A model generated the notes under the pieces. It did no database searches. It saw only the letters and a list, made by a program, of their open reading frames with translations, and was not told the DNA's origin. From the NCBI GenBank assembly GCA_030670165.1, contig DAOVCF010000129.1, positions 1-5,832 on the forward strand: a DNA stretch of 5,832 nt, read 5' to 3'. The stretch comes from Candidatus Stahliibacteriota bacterium (GTDB taxonomy: Bacteria; Hydrothermota; Tepidihabitantia; B3-TA06). The first letter of the stretch is position 1. Every line of letters starts with the position of its first letter. Below, one piece after another: positions 5,542 to 5,832 of the stretch. The translations under genes were made by a program, and so were the position numbers.

Positions 5542-5832
5542 TTGAAGCTCGGCTGGCGAATCTTCTTTGTCACGCTTTCGGCCGCGGCATTTGCCGCAAT
5601 ATTCTTTGCTCCCATTCCGGGGATGGATGCAGCCGCGCGGCACACGCTTGCTGTCTTTGTTCTGGCTTTGATCCTCTGGGTATCCGAAGCCATACCCTTA
5701 TACATCGCCTCCCTGGTAATCGCAGCACTGCTTTCAATCTTCGTAGCTCAACATCTTCCCGTCGCAGACTACAAGATTTTCCTCGCGCCGTTCTTCTCAC
5801 CCGTGATTCTTCTGTTCCTGGGTGGATTCGTT
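5542..5832 (+). CDS. SLC13/DASS-type anion transporter, N-terminal part (cut by window edge)
   Basis: The frame runs from a TTG at 5542, directly after the rseP stop, to the right edge: 97 residues, no stop. It opens with a membrane segment (residues 6-23), then H-T-L-A-V-F-V-L-A-L-I-L-W-V-S-E-A-I-P, a further membrane segment, and F-F-S-P-V-I-L-L-F-L-G-G-F. The W-x-S-E-A-I-P and S-P-V-I-L-L-F-L-G-G-F motifs are typical of the divalent anion:sodium symporter family (SLC13, CitT-like), which moves dicarboxylates, sulfate or phosphate across the inner membrane. Substrate cannot be told from this end. GGAGGG at 5533-5538, overlapping the last rseP codons, serves as ribosome binding site at a tight 3-4 base spacing. 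The next ATG (5623) would remove the first membrane segment, so the TTG is preferred. Confidence 0.85.
   Translation, partial: MKLGWRIFFVTLSAAAFAAIFFAPIPGMDAAARHTLAVFVLALILWVSEAIPLYIASLVIAALLSIFVAQHLPVADYKIFLAPFFSPVILLFLGGFV

Noticed and set aside
5193..5705. Leftward open frame of 170 codons across the rseP/transporter junction
   Set aside because: It is antisense to two well-supported genes and has no ribosome binding site or motif of its own.
1..5832. tRNA, rRNA, CRISPR array, insertion sequence or defence system
   Set aside because: No cloverleaf, regularly spaced repeats, transposase motifs or terminal inverted repeats were found. Nearly all sequence is explained by the listed genes.

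Overview
The window reads as ordinary chromosomal DNA from an anaerobic bacterium. A membrane polyferredoxin with six cysteine motifs suggests a reducing, Fe-S-rich physiology. Isoprenoids are made by the MEP pathway (ispD and dxr). The site-2 protease has two PDZ domains, as diderm RseP does. GTG and TTG starts and several divergent signature motifs suggest a poorly sampled lineage. I cannot assign a phylum from the sequence alone.

Left part (1-1355). A polytopic membrane protein of unknown function, open at the left edge, runs rightward to 715. It converges on a leftward gene for a 119-residue soluble protein of unknown function (867-1226). The gap between them holds a perfect 10-bp hairpin. 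The leftward gene has a near-consensus sigma70-type promoter (TTGACA, 17 bp, TATAGT) and a strong ribosome binding site, which places its start 15 bases inside the longest reading frame.

Middle part (1356-2389). Diverging from that gene is a two-gene unit: a 47-residue membrane-anchored CxxC microprotein and, overlapping its stop codon by one base, a 296-residue NapH-like membrane 4Fe-4S protein. The microprotein ends in a C-x-x-C-I-G-I-G tail, which I recall from the clostridial CD1871A-type small proteins. Together they look like a compact membrane electron- or thiol-transfer module. This is the most interesting part of the window.

Right part (2390-5832). A hairpin covering the ispD ribosome binding site comes first, followed by a tight run ispD - dxr - rseP - SLC13-type transporter (cut by the right edge). 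Gaps are 1 base or less, and dxr and rseP overlap by 17 bases. IspD and Dxr catalyse the third and second steps of the MEP pathway. RseP is a common neighbour of dxr. The transporter starts directly after the rseP stop. No tRNA, rRNA, CRISPR array or insertion sequence was seen.
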